A stretch of 64,000 bases of DNA. Source: Neptuniibacter caesariensis. GTDB lineage: Bacteria > Pseudomonadota > Gammaproteobacteria > Pseudomonadales > Balneatricaceae. Position 1 is the first letter of the stretch. Each line of letters opens with the position of its first letter. The notes below the pieces were generated by a model. That model was given only the letters and a program-made list of their open reading frames with translations. It did no database searches and was not told the DNA's origin. The stretch lies in contig NZ_CH724126.1 of NCBI RefSeq assembly GCF_000153345.1, positions 718,493 to 782,492 of the forward strand, given 5' to 3'. Of this stretch, positions 28,045 to 37,313 are shown one piece after another. Both the position numbers and the translations under genes were made by a program.

Positions 28045-28776
28045 ATGAAAAAAGTTTTACTGCTGGTGTTTGTTGCCATGTTGAGTGGGTGCCTTCAGCA
28101 GATAAAAAAGGAAGATGCTCCCCCTGAAAGGGTTCATATTGAGAGTATGAGCCCTGAAGTTGTAGCGGAACTTCACAAGTTGGAAGAGGCGCATATTGCA
28201 GAAAAAGAGGCCTTGTTGGATAAAGAGCAGGCGATGCTGCAGCGTCAGGTGGTTCAGGTAGATAGTTTACCTAATGGTCTTGATCCTCTAAGTGAAGCCG
28301 TGGCGCAGATGGCTGTGCAGATGAATGTGGGGTTGCAGCAGAATAGAGTAAAGCGTTTTCCTGTGGCGGTTGTACCTTTTACGAACCTTCACAATGAAAG
28401 ACGTGTCGGGCGCTTTGGTGAGCGCTTGGAGCAAGCCTTTATCTACCAGTTGCAACAGCATGGATACAATATGGTGGATTACCGTGCAGCGGGCTTAACT
28501 ACATCGACCAAACAGCCGCTATCGAAACAAAATCTATCGGCGCTCAGGGTGCGTTATAAAATTTACTTCCTGGTTACCGGAACTTATGCACAACATTCTG
28601 ACGGAATGGTAATCAATGCGCGGGTTATTGATACAACAACACGGCAGGTTCTTGCTACAGGGCAAAGCCATGTGTCGAACGCGCGCCTTGAAGGTGGTAT
28701 TCCAGGGTACAACCCTTTAGAAGCCCTTAATAAGGGGATGATCATAGAGAACCGTGGTGGGCCAGTAGGCAGGTAA
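28045..28776 (+). CDS. flgO: flagellar outer-membrane lipoprotein FlgO
   Basis: This 243-residue lipoprotein (lipobox MLSGC) has a helical, charged region (about 30-90) followed by the FlgO domain. That domain starts FPVAVVPFTNLHNERRVGRFGERLEQAFIYQL and covers a TolB-like N-terminal fold. It contributes to the outer-membrane disk beneath the flagellar rod. The ATG at 28045 has GGAAGG upstream and gives a proper lipoprotein signal; a GTG 11 codons earlier is less likely. flgP starts immediately after its stop. Confidence 0.88.
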   Translation: MKKVLLLVFVAMLSGCLQQIKKEDAPPERVHIESMSPEVVAELHKLEEAHIAEKEALLDKEQAMLQRQVVQVDSLPNGLDPLSEAVAQMAVQMNVGLQQNRVKRFPVAVVPFTNLHNERRVGRFGERLEQAFIYQLQQHGYNMVDYRAAGLTTSTKQPLSKQNLSALRVRYKIYFLVTGTYAQHSDGMVINARVIDTTTRQVLATGQSHVSNARLEGGIPGYNPLEALNKGMIIENRGGPVGR

Positions 28777-29265
28777 ATGATGAAAATTGTCAGAGATAAA
28801 CTACACCGTCTGTTAAGTGCCTCAGTGCTTGTGCTGATACTTTCTGCTTTGCAAGGATGTGAGACGGCAGTAGAAACAACCATCGATATGGTCGAAGCCT
28901 TACCGGATATTAACTTTCCTACCCGTGTTGAAGAGCCGAAAGAACCTAATTGGGTTCGTGCTACAGGGTATGCTCCTATTAGCCTTCAGCCTGGTCAAAC
29001 CAAACAGCATAAAATTCTGATGGCCATGCGTGCTTCTAAGTTACGCGCTTATCAGGAATTGGCGGGCGTTGTGCATGGGCAGTATATGTTCGGCACGACG
29101 ACAGTTCAGGATATGGTCCTGCAGAGTGATCAGTTTAAAACCGCTGTGTCAGGTATCGTAAGGGGGGCGAGAGTGGTGAAAACCTTTCCTGTGCAGGAAG
29201 ATACTTATGCGACTACCCTGGAAGTGGATATGAATCAGGTGCAGCGTGCCTGGATCAGCAAGTAA
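28777..29265 (+). CDS. flgP: flagellar outer-membrane lipoprotein FlgP
   Basis: This 162-residue lipoprotein of the LPP20/FlgP family has a signal ending LQGC (Cys28). The mature part contains VRATGYAPISLQPGQ, then KLRAYQELAGVVHGQYMFG, both typical of FlgP, which forms the large basal disk or H-ring with FlgO and FlgT. It directly follows flgO with no gap. A strong terminator follows, so flgOP is a complete two-gene unit. Confidence 0.9.
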   Translation: MMKIVRDKLHRLLSASVLVLILSALQGCETAVETTIDMVEALPDINFPTRVEEPKEPNWVRATGYAPISLQPGQTKQHKILMAMRASKLRAYQELAGVVHGQYMFGTTTVQDMVLQSDQFKTAVSGIVRGARVVKTFPVQEDTYATTLEVDMNQVQRAWISK

Positions 29266-29279
29266 ATATCTTTAGATCA

Positions 29280-29310
29280 TAAAAAAGGGAGCTATTGCTC
29301 CCTTTTTTAT
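29280..29310 (+). terminator. terminator after flgP
   Basis: AAAAAAGGGAGC and GCTCCCTTTTTT form a long stem with a TATT loop. The symmetric A and T runs let it also serve the convergent DUF1244-side transcript. Confidence 0.9.
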
Positions 29311-29324
29311 TTGTATTGTTTGCA

Positions 29325-29618
29325 TTATTTTTGCTGAGTTGCCTCGAAAGCAGCTAGTTGTTCCGGTGTGGCTTTCGTCTGATATTTATCTTTCCAGCTA
29401 TCGTACGACTCGCCATAGACAAGCTCTCTTGCTGCATCGTAGTCAACTTCCACACCACGCTTTTCTGCTTCAGCTTTATACCATTTGCTCAGGCAGTTGC
29501 GACAGAAGCCTGCCAGGATCATCAGATCTATATTCTGTACGTCTTTGCGGTTGTCCAAATGTTCTAGTAGGCGTCGGAATACTGCTGCTTCGATCTCATT
29601 TTGTTGTTGCTTGTCCAT
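29325..29618 (-). CDS. DUF1244 family protein
   Basis: This small soluble protein of 97 residues matches the DUF1244 family, which is conserved in proteobacteria without a known function. The core shows FRRLLEHLDNRKDVQNIDLMILAGFCRNC followed by LSKWY. The two cysteines in FCRNC are characteristic. It lies 15 bases after glnD on the same strand and ends at the bidirectional terminator, so it is likely the last gene of a map-glnD-DUF1244 transcript. Confidence 0.85.
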   Translation of the reverse strand: MDKQQQNEIEAAVFRRLLEHLDNRKDVQNIDLMILAGFCRNCLSKWYKAEAEKRGVEVDYDAARELVYGESYDSWKDKYQTKATPEQLAAFEATQQK

Positions 29619-29633
29619 ATTGGCTCCGCTTAT

Positions 29634-32333
29634 CTAGCTCTCATGCTGGATATGTTCATCCAGTTGCTGGCATATTTCATTTTGTAATTGTTGGCATAGC
29701 TCAGGGTCTGATATGGGTAGACCCTGTTCATCAGTAATGAAGAAAAAGTCCTCGACACGCTCGCCAACACTGGCAATTTTGGCTTTACGTACTGACAGAT
29801 TATGAGCAGCAAAAATGCCGCCAATTCTTGCCAGTAGGCCTGGGCGATCCGGTGTGATGACTTCCAGGACGGTTTGATGGGCGATCGCATCATTGCTAAG
29901 GAAAACCTGGGTTGGCGTAGCAAAAAGCTTCATTTGTCTAGGTACTCTTCTCTGAATGATTTCAGGGTAGTCATTCGGGTCGTCGAGTTCTTCTATCAGG
30001 CGTTGCTTGATGCTTTTCAGATGATCAGGGTTTTCAGACAGTGGGGTGTTGTCATCAGAAAGCACTGTGTAAGTGTTCAGAACTTCGCCGCTGTCGGTGA
30101 CGATAATACGTGCATCCTGAATATTCAGATGTAACTGATCCATAGCCGCCACCGTTGCGGCGAACAGGTTCTTGATGTCAGCACTGTAGATAAAGATCTC
30201 AGTCGCCCCTTCGAACACCCGATGCGAGGTTTGTCGAATGAGTACCAGTGGCTCGTCTGGGTTCAGGTGTTCAAGAATTGCTTTAGTGTGCTCCGAGATG
30301 CTTTGGGCGGTTTCCCTCAGGAAATAGTCATCCCCTATGCTGGACCATAGCTTCTCAATATCATCTCCGTTGACGCCCTGGCGCTGTAATAAAACCAGGG
30401 CTTCATTCTGGATCTGCTCTATGCGGTCTTCTTTGTTGATTGGGTTCTCAAGCCCGCGGCGTAATGCGCGTTTGGTATCGGTGTATAGTTTGCGCATTAA
30501 CGTCGCTCGCCAGCTGTTCCATAGGGAATGGTTAGTGGCGTTGATATCAGCAATAGTCAGAACATAGAGATAATCAAGATGAACGACGTCGCGCACTTGT
30601 TGAGCAAAAGTGTGGATAACTTCAGGATCAGAAATGTCCTTACGCTGTGCGGTCATCGACATTAGCAAATGGTTTTCAACCAGCCATGAAACCAGATGTG
30701 TATCCCATTTTCCTAAATAATGGCTTTGGCAGAACTCAATCGCATCGACGGCTCCTAGCTCGGAATGGTCTCCGCCACGGCCTTTAGCAATGTCATGAAA
30801 TAGACCGGCGATATAAAGCAACTCTATTTTAGGCAGTTGATTGACTATGCGGTGGCAGATCGGGAACTCTTCGCGGTAATCATTGTGCCTAAACTGACGG
30901 CATTTCTGGATGACCTTCATAGTATGCGCGTCGACCGTATAGATATGGAAAAGGTCGTGCTGCATCTGGCCTATGATGCGCCCAAACTCAGGCAGATAAC
31001 GCCCAAGAATCCCGTAACGGGTCATTCTTTTGAGTTCGGTTGAAACGCGCTCAGGGGAGCGGAGTAGCTCCATAAACAGGCTGGTGTTTCGGATGTCTGA
31101 GCGGAATTCATCATCGACCTTATGCCGGTTGTCGCGAATAAGTCGGATGGTTGAAGCGCGTACGCCCTTAATCTGCGTGTTCTGCGCGAGTAGGACAAAT
31201 AACTCCATCAGCGCGAAAGGGTGGTGCTCAAACACAGTTTCATATGTGACTTCTAGGAAGTCGTTATGGATCTGGAAACGATTGTTGAGAGGAACGATTA
31301 CTTGCTCTTCATCGGCACGTAAAATCGCTTCATCAAAGTGCTGGAGAAGCATGTCGTTAAATTCCGACATGGCCATGGCTATACGGTAATACTTAGCCAT
31401 GAATTGCTCTACGGCAAGTTTTCCCTCTTCATCTTCGTAACCGAAAAACTCTGCAAGCGAGCGTTGATGATCGAATAAAAGGCGATCTTCCCGGCGTTTG
31501 CAAAGCATGTGCATTGCATAGCGTACTGACCAGAGATACAGCTCGCCTTTGTTCAGGATATCAAGCTCTGTTTCTGTTAAGAAACCGTCGGATACCAGAT
31601 CACGGATATAGGTAGAACCAAAATGGCGTTTAGCGACCCAGCCGATAGTTTGCAGATCGCGAAGCCCACCGGGAGAGTTTTTAAGATTAGGTTCAAGGTT
31701 GTACTCGGTATTATTGGTCTTCTGGTGACGACCTTTCTGTTCTTTTAGTTTGGCGATAAAGAACTCTTTATCTGTCCAGGCGCCCTCAGATGTGACCATC
31801 TCGTACATGCGAGTATGTAACTGATCATTGCCGTTTAGGGTCCGGGATTCGATCAGATTAGTCGCGATCGTTATATCGTTTTGCGCTTCTTTGTAGCATT
31901 CGCTCAGGTTGCGAACGCTAGAGCCGATATCGAGATTAATATCCCATAAGAGTGTCAGGAAGCCGCTTATAGAATCATGAAATGATTCGGGTTCGATACT
32001 GTCATCTAAAAGGATCAGTAGATCGATATCAGAGTGGGGGTGAAGTTCACCTCGGCCGTAACCACCGACAGCAATCAGGGCAATCTTATCCAGTGGCCAT
32101 GAAAATTGTTCCCAGGCTACCTGAAGCAGGCGGTCAATTTCCCAGGCTCGGCCATAGATAAGTTTCCTTATGTCTTCCCCATTCTTGAAACGTTCATCAA
32201 GCTCTTCCCTGATTTTTGTCAAAGCGGCTTTGTAAACCGGAATGGCAGACGGTGCATTGCTGAGTTCTTCGCGAAACTCAGCAATATTGATGATCTCTTC
32301 TTCTGCGAGTTGCTGTAGTAATGTGTTCGGCAT
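29634..32333 (-). CDS. glnD: bifunctional PII uridylyltransferase/uridylyl-removing enzyme
   Basis: GlnD senses glutamine and uridylylates or de-uridylylates PII proteins, controlling nitrogen assimilation. The 899-residue protein has the full layout. The nucleotidyltransferase domain has GGYGRGELHPHSDIDLL (about 85-101). An HD domain has GLFHDIAKGRGGDHSELG (about 520). Two C-terminal ACT domains (about 710-780 and 820-890) follow; the second begins TVLEVITPDRPGLLARIGGIFA. It follows map by 18 bases on the same strand, the same order as in E. coli and Pseudomonas. Confidence 0.97.
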   Translation of the reverse strand: MPNTLLQQLAEEEIINIAEFREELSNAPSAIPVYKAALTKIREELDERFKNGEDIRKLIYGRAWEIDRLLQVAWEQFSWPLDKIALIAVGGYGRGELHPHSDIDLLILLDDSIEPESFHDSISGFLTLLWDINLDIGSSVRNLSECYKEAQNDITIATNLIESRTLNGNDQLHTRMYEMVTSEGAWTDKEFFIAKLKEQKGRHQKTNNTEYNLEPNLKNSPGGLRDLQTIGWVAKRHFGSTYIRDLVSDGFLTETELDILNKGELYLWSVRYAMHMLCKRREDRLLFDHQRSLAEFFGYEDEEGKLAVEQFMAKYYRIAMAMSEFNDMLLQHFDEAILRADEEQVIVPLNNRFQIHNDFLEVTYETVFEHHPFALMELFVLLAQNTQIKGVRASTIRLIRDNRHKVDDEFRSDIRNTSLFMELLRSPERVSTELKRMTRYGILGRYLPEFGRIIGQMQHDLFHIYTVDAHTMKVIQKCRQFRHNDYREEFPICHRIVNQLPKIELLYIAGLFHDIAKGRGGDHSELGAVDAIEFCQSHYLGKWDTHLVSWLVENHLLMSMTAQRKDISDPEVIHTFAQQVRDVVHLDYLYVLTIADINATNHSLWNSWRATLMRKLYTDTKRALRRGLENPINKEDRIEQIQNEALVLLQRQGVNGDDIEKLWSSIGDDYFLRETAQSISEHTKAILEHLNPDEPLVLIRQTSHRVFEGATEIFIYSADIKNLFAATVAAMDQLHLNIQDARIIVTDSGEVLNTYTVLSDDNTPLSENPDHLKSIKQRLIEELDDPNDYPEIIQRRVPRQMKLFATPTQVFLSNDAIAHQTVLEVITPDRPGLLARIGGIFAAHNLSVRKAKIASVGERVEDFFFITDEQGLPISDPELCQQLQNEICQQLDEHIQHES

Positions 32334-32351
32334 AAGGTGAACTTTAAATAT

Positions 32352-33143
32352 CTACTCTGCTTTGCCTATGCGTTCGATGCTGTCATCTGAACGATAGGTA
32401 AGAATTTCATAACCATCTGCGGTTACTAGAATTGTGTGCTCCCACTGTGCTGATAGTCGGCGATCTGACGTTTCAACTGTCCAGCCATCTTTCTTGGATA
32501 ATTTAACTTGCCGTTTTCCGGCATTAATCATCGGCTCGATGGTAAAGGTCATCCCTTCTTCCAGAATTTCACCCGTGTCAGCTTTGCCATAATGAAGGAC
32601 TTGTGGTTCTTCATGGAATTCAGCTCCAATCCCATGGCCGCAGTATTCACGAACAACCGTATAGTGATTTTGTTCTGCGTAAGTTTGAATGCTATGGCCA
32701 ATATCACCTAAGCGAGCGCCCGGTTTAACCAGTCGGATGCCGCGGTACATGCACTCAAGGGTGATATCTACAAGGCGTCGTGCGTGGGGTAATTCTTTAC
32801 CAACAAAAAACATCTTACTGGTATCGCCGTGATAGCCATCTTTGATAACCGTGATGTCTATATTGATAATGTCGCCATCTTTCAGCTTTTTGTCGTTGGG
32901 AATGCCATGGCACACCACCTGGTTTACTGAAGTGCAGATTGATTTGGGAAAACCGTGATAGTTAAGTGGTGCTGGGATAGCATTCTGTTTATCAACGATG
33001 TAATCGTGGCAGATTTGATTTAATTCGTTTGTGGTTACACCTGGCTTCACGTATGGCTCAATCATTTCGAGTACTTCGGCGGCTAATTTGCCGGCGAGGC
33101 GCATTTTTTCGATCTCTTCAGGTGTCTTGATTTTGATGCTCAT
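32352..33143 (-). CDS. map: methionine aminopeptidase type I
   Basis: The enzyme removes the initiator methionine from new proteins. The 263-residue protein has the type Ia pita-bread fold. Metal ligands are visible in INIDITVIKDGYHGDTS (two Asp), GHGIGAEFHEEPQV (His), FTIEPM (Glu) and QWEHTILV (Glu). It is divergent from rpsB, the conserved map/rpsB arrangement, and heads the map-glnD transcript. Confidence 0.97.
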   Translation of the reverse strand: MSIKIKTPEEIEKMRLAGKLAAEVLEMIEPYVKPGVTTNELNQICHDYIVDKQNAIPAPLNYHGFPKSICTSVNQVVCHGIPNDKKLKDGDIINIDITVIKDGYHGDTSKMFFVGKELPHARRLVDITLECMYRGIRLVKPGARLGDIGHSIQTYAEQNHYTVVREYCGHGIGAEFHEEPQVLHYGKADTGEILEEGMTFTIEPMINAGKRQVKLSKKDGWTVETSDRRLSAQWEHTILVTADGYEILTYRSDDSIERIGKAE

Positions 33144-33252
33144 AAGTGGCCAGTTGTTCCTGTGATTCTGCTTTTACCCATGCAAACTGCATGGATACGT
33201 AGTTTCAATTAAAACTGATTGTAGCAATCCTCTGTAGTGAAGATAAATAGGC

Positions 33253-33281
33253 TTTATATTATTGGTTGATTATGGTATAAA
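33253..33281 (+). promoter_or_regulatory. rpsB promoter with extended -10 and GC-rich discriminator
   Basis: TGG followed by TATAAA (33276-33281) forms an extended -10 element, with a poor -35 (TTTATA at 33253-33258). ATCCGCGC follows, a GC-rich discriminator of the type associated with stringent control. E. coli rpsB has a similar promoter. The leader would be about 115 bases. Confidence 0.6.
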
Positions 33282-33287
33282 TCCGCG

Positions 33288-33401
33288 CTCAATTTGCGTA
33301 AGCAAAAAATACATATCACACACGTTCCGTCACAATGCTCAGGGTGCCTTCGGGTTGGGTGTTGGGGGTCGTGGAGGTTTAACCCAATTTTAGGAAATAC
33401 A
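33288..33401 (+). promoter_or_regulatory. rpsB leader, possible S2 autoregulatory RNA
   Basis: The G-rich leader before rpsB includes GGGTGTTGGGGGTCGTGGAGG, which could fold with the downstream CC-containing segments. In E. coli ribosomal protein S2 represses rpsB-tsf through a conserved 5' leader; the same control is an inference here, and I could not verify the fold. Confidence 0.35.
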
Positions 33402-34142
33402 ATGGCTAAAATTACTATGCGTGACCTGCTTAAAGCAGGCGTTCACTTCGGTCACCAGACTCGTTACTGGAACCCAAAAATGTCCAAGTTCATTTTTGGT
33501 GCTCGTAACAAGATCCATATCATCAACCTTGAGCACACGCTGCCAGCACTAAACGGTGCGCTGGATAACATCCAGAACATGGCTGCGAACAAGAACAAGG
33601 TTCTGTTTGTTGGTACTAAACGTGCAGCTAGCAAAATCGTTAAAGAAGAAGCTAGCCGTGCGGGCATGCCTTACGTAAACCATCGCTGGTTGGGTGGTAT
33701 GCTGACTAACTACAAAACTATTCGTCAGTCTATCCGTCGTCTGCGTGATCTGGAATCACAGAGCCAGGACGGTACTTTCGAAAAGCTGACTAAGAAAGAA
33801 GCTCTGATGCGTCAGCGTGAAATGGAGAAGCTGGAACGTTCTATCGGCGGTATCAAAGAGATGGGTGGTCTGCCTGATGCTCTGTTCGTTATCGATGTAG
33901 ATCACGAGCGTATCGCTGTAAACGAAGCGAACAAGCTGGGTATCCCAGTAATCGGTGTTGTTGATACAAACAGCAACCCTGATGGTGTTGATGTTGTTAT
34001 TCCAGGTAACGACGATGCGCTACGCGCTATCCAGATTTACGTTAAGTCTGCTGCAGATGCTTGCCTAGAAGGCACTGAAGCAACTGCTGGCGACAAAAAC
34101 GAATTCGTTGAAGTTGAAGAGAATCAGGCTGCGGCTGAGTAA
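33402..34142 (+). CDS. rpsB: 30S ribosomal protein S2
   Basis: S2 is a structural protein of the small ribosomal subunit and helps recruit S1. The protein is 246 residues from the ATG at 33402 ([19 protein letters not shown]), matching bacterial S2. The frame is open 36 codons upstream into the leader, but that part has no S2 similarity. Codon use is strongly biased, as in highly expressed genes. It is followed by two hairpins and then tsf, the standard operon. Confidence 0.98.
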   Translation: MAKITMRDLLKAGVHFGHQTRYWNPKMSKFIFGARNKIHIINLEHTLPALNGALDNIQNMAANKNKVLFVGTKRAASKIVKEEASRAGMPYVNHRWLGGMLTNYKTIRQSIRRLRDLESQSQDGTFEKLTKKEALMRQREMEKLERSIGGIKEMGGLPDALFVIDVDHERIAVNEANKLGIPVIGVVDTNSNPDGVDVVIPGNDDALRAIQIYVKSAADACLEGTEATAGDKNEFVEVEENQAAAE

Positions 34143-34182
34143 TCTAACTGTCAATTCAGTTAGTTATTCTCTTTGACAATAG

Positions 34183-34205
34183 AGGGGGCCTGGCCCCCTT
34201 TTTTG
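34183..34205 (+). terminator. rpsB-tsf intergenic terminator/attenuator
   Basis: AGGGGGC and GCCCCCT pair around a tiny loop and are followed by a T-run. A second short hairpin (CTAACTG/CAGTTAG at 34144-34163) precedes it. Such partial terminators lower tsf relative to rpsB. Confidence 0.75.
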
Positions 34206-34248
34206 GATTTTTTGATTAACCCGTGACTATTTTATAGGGGTATCCGAT

Positions 34249-35109
34249 ATGGCGAACATTTCCGCTGCAATGGTTAAAGATCTGCGCGACCGTACTGGTC
34301 TGGGCATGATGGAGTGTAAAAAAGCACTTAAAGAAGCTGGTGGCGACATCGAAAAAGCGATTGAAGAGCTGCGTAAAGCTTCTGGTATGAAGGCTGCTAA
34401 AAAAGCAGGCCGTACTGCAGCTGAAGGTGTTGTAGTTGTTAAAGTTGCTGACGATAGCAGCTACGCTGTAGCAGTAGAAGTTAACTCTGAGACTGACTTT
34501 GCTGCACGTGACGAAGGCTTCCTGGCTTTCGCAAATGTTGTTCTGGACAAAGCGTTTGCTGATAAAGCAACTGACGTTGAAGCGCTAATGGCTGGTGAAT
34601 TGAACGATGCGCGTGATGCGTTGGTTCAGAAAATCGGCGAGAACATCGGCGTGCGTCGCGTATTCCTGGTTGAAGGTGGCGTTGTTGGTGCTTACGTACA
34701 CAGTAACAACAAAATTGCTGCGCTTGTTCAGCTTGATGGCGGAAACAACGAAACAGCTAAAGACATCGCTATGCATGTTACTGCTGTTAACCCACAGGTT
34801 GTTAACAAAGAAGATATGCCTGCTGAAGTTGTTGAGAAAGAGAAAGAGATCATCCTGGCTCAGCCTGATATGGCTAGCAAGCCTGCAGAGATTGCAGAGA
34901 AGATGGTTACTGGTCGTATCAACAAGTTCCTGGCTGAAAATAGCCTGGTAGAACAAGCATTCGTTAAAAACCCTGATCAGAAAGTGGGTCAGGTTGCTAA
35001 AGATGCTGGTGCTACAGTTACATCTTTCACTCGTATTGAAGTGGGTGAAGGTATTGAAGTTGAAGAAGTTGACTTCGCTGCAGAAGTTGCTGCTCAGCTG
35101 AACGGCTAA
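34249..35109 (+). CDS. tsf: translation elongation factor Ts
   Basis: EF-Ts exchanges GDP for GTP on EF-Tu. The 286-residue protein starts with the UBA-like N-terminal domain carrying [19 protein letters not shown], then the core with the [10 protein letters not shown] motif that contacts EF-Tu, and ends in the C-terminal module. Codon use is highly biased, like rpsB. A strong stem-loop follows at 35128-35154. Confidence 0.98.
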   Translation: MANISAAMVKDLRDRTGLGMMECKKALKEAGGDIEKAIEELRKASGMKAAKKAGRTAAEGVVVVKVADDSSYAVAVEVNSETDFAARDEGFLAFANVVLDKAFADKATDVEALMAGELNDARDALVQKIGENIGVRRVFLVEGGVVGAYVHSNNKIAALVQLDGGNNETAKDIAMHVTAVNPQVVNKEDMPAEVVEKEKEIILAQPDMASKPAEIAEKMVTGRINKFLAENSLVEQAFVKNPDQKVGQVAKDAGATVTSFTRIEVGEGIEVEEVDFAAEVAAQLNG

Positions 35110-35127
35110 GTTGTTGTAAAGCCTTTC

Positions 35128-35164
35128 GATTGCGCATGTTCTGCATGCGCAATCCCCCCTTTTC
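35128..35164 (+). terminator. terminator-like hairpin after tsf
   Basis: An 11-base perfect stem, GATTGCGCATG (35128-35138) with CATGCGCAATC (35144-35154), has a 5-base loop and is followed by CCCCCCTTTT. The T-run is short, so termination may be partial, with readthrough into pyrH. Confidence 0.65.
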
Positions 35165-35206
35165 CTGCTACACTCTCCTGATCTCAAATTCTGCGGAGAT
35201 ATACGG

Positions 35207-35965
35207 ATGCCATCTACCGAAAAACAATCCAAATATAAACGAATTTTACTTAAGCTTAGCGGCGAAGCGCTTATGGGCGAAGAAAGCTTTGGTATCGACT
35301 CTAATGTGCTGAATCGTATGGCGCTAGAGATTGGTCAGCTCGTCGGTATCGGTGTCCAGGTGGGCATGGTGATTGGTGGCGGAAACTTGTTCCGCGGTGC
35401 GGCTTTGAATGCCGCTGGTTTGGATCGAGTGACTGGCGATCACATGGGTATGCTGGCGACGGTTATGAATGCGCTTGCTATGCGTGATGCGCTGGAAAGA
35501 AGTAATATCAATACGCGTGTCATGTCCGCTATTCCGATGAGCGGTGTTGTAGATCATTATGATCGACGCAATGCTATGCGCTATTTGAATCAAGGTGATG
35601 TTGTGATTTTTGCGGCAGGTACCGGTAACCCATTTTTTACTACAGATTCTGCTGCTTGCCTTCGTGGTATCGAAGTGGAAGCGGATGTTGTGCTAAAAGC
35701 GACCAAAGTTGACGGTGTGTATACTGCCGACCCTGTTAAGGAGCCAACTGCACGACGTTATCGTCATCTGAATTATGACGAAGTAATTGAACAGCAGTTA
35801 GGTGTGATGGATCTGACAGCGATCTGTCTGACCCGTGATCATAATATGCCTGTTCGGGTTTTTAATATGAATAAACCAGGTGCTCTCGCCAACCTAGTGG
35901 TAGGTGGTGATGAAGGGACCCTGATTGATTGCAGTGAAACGGTTGGAGAAAAATATGCTGAATGA
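35207..35965 (+). CDS. pyrH: UMP kinase
   Basis: This hexameric bacterial UMP kinase phosphorylates UMP to UDP. The 252-residue protein has the amino-acid-kinase fold. [13 protein letters not shown] at the N-terminus gives the phosphate-binding Lys and Gly loop, GGGNLFRG follows, and [27 protein letters not shown] forms the UMP site and the allosteric region. It precedes frr, overlapping its start by 11 bases. Confidence 0.97.
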   Translation: MPSTEKQSKYKRILLKLSGEALMGEESFGIDSNVLNRMALEIGQLVGIGVQVGMVIGGGNLFRGAALNAAGLDRVTGDHMGMLATVMNALAMRDALERSNINTRVMSAIPMSGVVDHYDRRNAMRYLNQGDVVIFAAGTGNPFFTTDSAACLRGIEVEADVVLKATKVDGVYTADPVKEPTARRYRHLNYDEVIEQQLGVMDLTAICLTRDHNMPVRVFNMNKPGALANLVVGGDEGTLIDCSETVGEKYAE

Positions 35966-36512
35966 AATTACTCAGGATGCTACCGAGCGCATGCAGAAGA
36001 GTGTGGAAGCGCTGGTAAACAACTTTAAAAAAATTCGTACAGGTCGTGCGCATCCAAGTATCCTTGAAGGCATTCAGGTATCTTATTATGGATCTGATGT
36101 GCCGCTAAGTCAGGTTGCGAATATCTCTGTTGAAGACGGTCGAACTCTGTCCATCGTGCCATGGGAAAAGCCAATGGTGCCAGTGATTGAAAAAGCGATC
36201 ATGACTTCTGATCTGGGCTTGAATCCAGCGACTGCTGGCGAAAACATTCGTGTACCAATGCCTCCTCTAACTGAGGAAACACGTAAAGGTTATATCAAGC
36301 AGGCGCGCGCAGAAGCTGAAAATGCTCGTGTTGCCATTCGTAATATTCGCCGTGATGCAAATGGAGATCTAAAGGATCTTCTTAAGGAAAAGGAAATTAC
36401 TGAAGATGATCAGCGCCGCGGTGAAGATCAGGTTCAGAAAATTACGGATAAGCATGTTGCGGAGGTTGATAGCCTTCTGGAACAAAAAGAAAAAGATCTA
36501 ATGGAAATCTGA
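35955..36512 (+). CDS. frr: ribosome recycling factor
   Basis: RRF splits post-termination ribosomes together with EF-G. The protein is 185 residues from the ATG at 35955 ([20 protein letters not shown]), the normal length. It carries [17 protein letters not shown] and [14 protein letters not shown], both family hallmarks. The start lies inside the end of pyrH in another frame, so translation is coupled. The frame is open upstream to 35925, but the family N-terminus fixes the start. Confidence 0.97.
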   Translation: MLNEITQDATERMQKSVEALVNNFKKIRTGRAHPSILEGIQVSYYGSDVPLSQVANISVEDGRTLSIVPWEKPMVPVIEKAIMTSDLGLNPATAGENIRVPMPPLTEETRKGYIKQARAEAENARVAIRNIRRDANGDLKDLLKEKEITEDDQRRGEDQVQKITDKHVAEVDSLLEQKEKDLMEI

Positions 36513-36551
36513 TCAAATGCGGCACTGTGAAAGTGCCGCTGGTTTTTGCTC

Positions 36552-37313
36552 ATGTCATCAGAAAATCTATCGACTGAAAATGGACTTAAGATCCCCCGGC
36601 ATATTGCCATCATTATGGATGGTAATAATCGTTGGGCAAAGGAGCGTCGTTTGCCTGGCCTGGCAGGTCATAAAGCCGGTGTCGACTGTGTTCGTTCAGT
36701 AATTGAAGGCTGCATGGAAATGGGAGTCGAGGCGCTTACCCTGTTTGCATTTAGTTCGGAAAACTGGAAAAGACCTCCTTTGGAGGTAAAAGGATTGATG
36801 GAGTTGTTTAAACTGGCTTTGGATCGCGAAGCGAAAAAGCTGGTTAAGAATAATATTCGGTTACGAGTAGTTGGTGATAAAACAGCATTTAGTTCATCTC
36901 TTCAGGCTAAGATAGAGAAGGTGGAAGGGATGACGCAGGATTGTGATGGGCTGCATTTGAATATCGCGGCAAACTACGGGGGGCGCTGGGATATAGTTTC
37001 GGCAGCTCAACGATTGGCAGAGCTATGTCAGTCAGGATCGATCCAGCCTGCAGATATTAATGAAACATTATTTGCACAAAACATATCCCTTGCTGATATT
37101 CCTGAGCCGGACCTTTGTATTAGAACGGGTGGAGAGCAGCGGATTAGTAACTTTTTAATCTGGCAGTTTGCTTATACTGAGCTGTTCTTTTCCGATGCAT
37201 ATTGGCCTGACTTTGATAAAGAACACCTTAAGAAAGCAGTTGTTGATTATTCGGGTCGACAGCGCCGCTTTGGCAAAACCAGTGAACAGGTAGAGGCTGA
37301 ATCGAATGCTTAA
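36552..37313 (+). CDS. uppS: (2E,6E)-farnesyl-diphosphate-specific ditrans,polycis-undecaprenyl-diphosphate synthase
   Basis: The enzyme makes the C55 lipid carrier precursor from farnesyl diphosphate and IPP. The 253-residue cis-prenyltransferase has IIMDGNNRWA (catalytic Asp) near residue 20, ALTLFAFSSENWKRP and the C-terminal PDLCIRTGGEQRISNFLIWQ motif. ATG at 36552 is chosen; a TTG two codons earlier (36546) is possible and neither has a strong ribosome site. It overlaps cdsA by 8 bases. Confidence 0.96.
   Translation: MSSENLSTENGLKIPRHIAIIMDGNNRWAKERRLPGLAGHKAGVDCVRSVIEGCMEMGVEALTLFAFSSENWKRPPLEVKGLMELFKLALDREAKKLVKNNIRLRVVGDKTAFSSSLQAKIEKVEGMTQDCDGLHLNIAANYGGRWDIVSAAQRLAELCQSGSIQPADINETLFAQNISLADIPEPDLCIRTGGEQRISNFLIWQFAYTELFFSDAYWPDFDKEHLKKAVVDYSGRQRRFGKTSEQVEAESNA

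Noticed and set aside
34585-35232. 215-codon minus-strand frame opposite tsf
   Set aside because: It is a shadow of a strongly codon-biased gene; the sequence is rich in Cys, Phe and Asn runs and resembles no protein.
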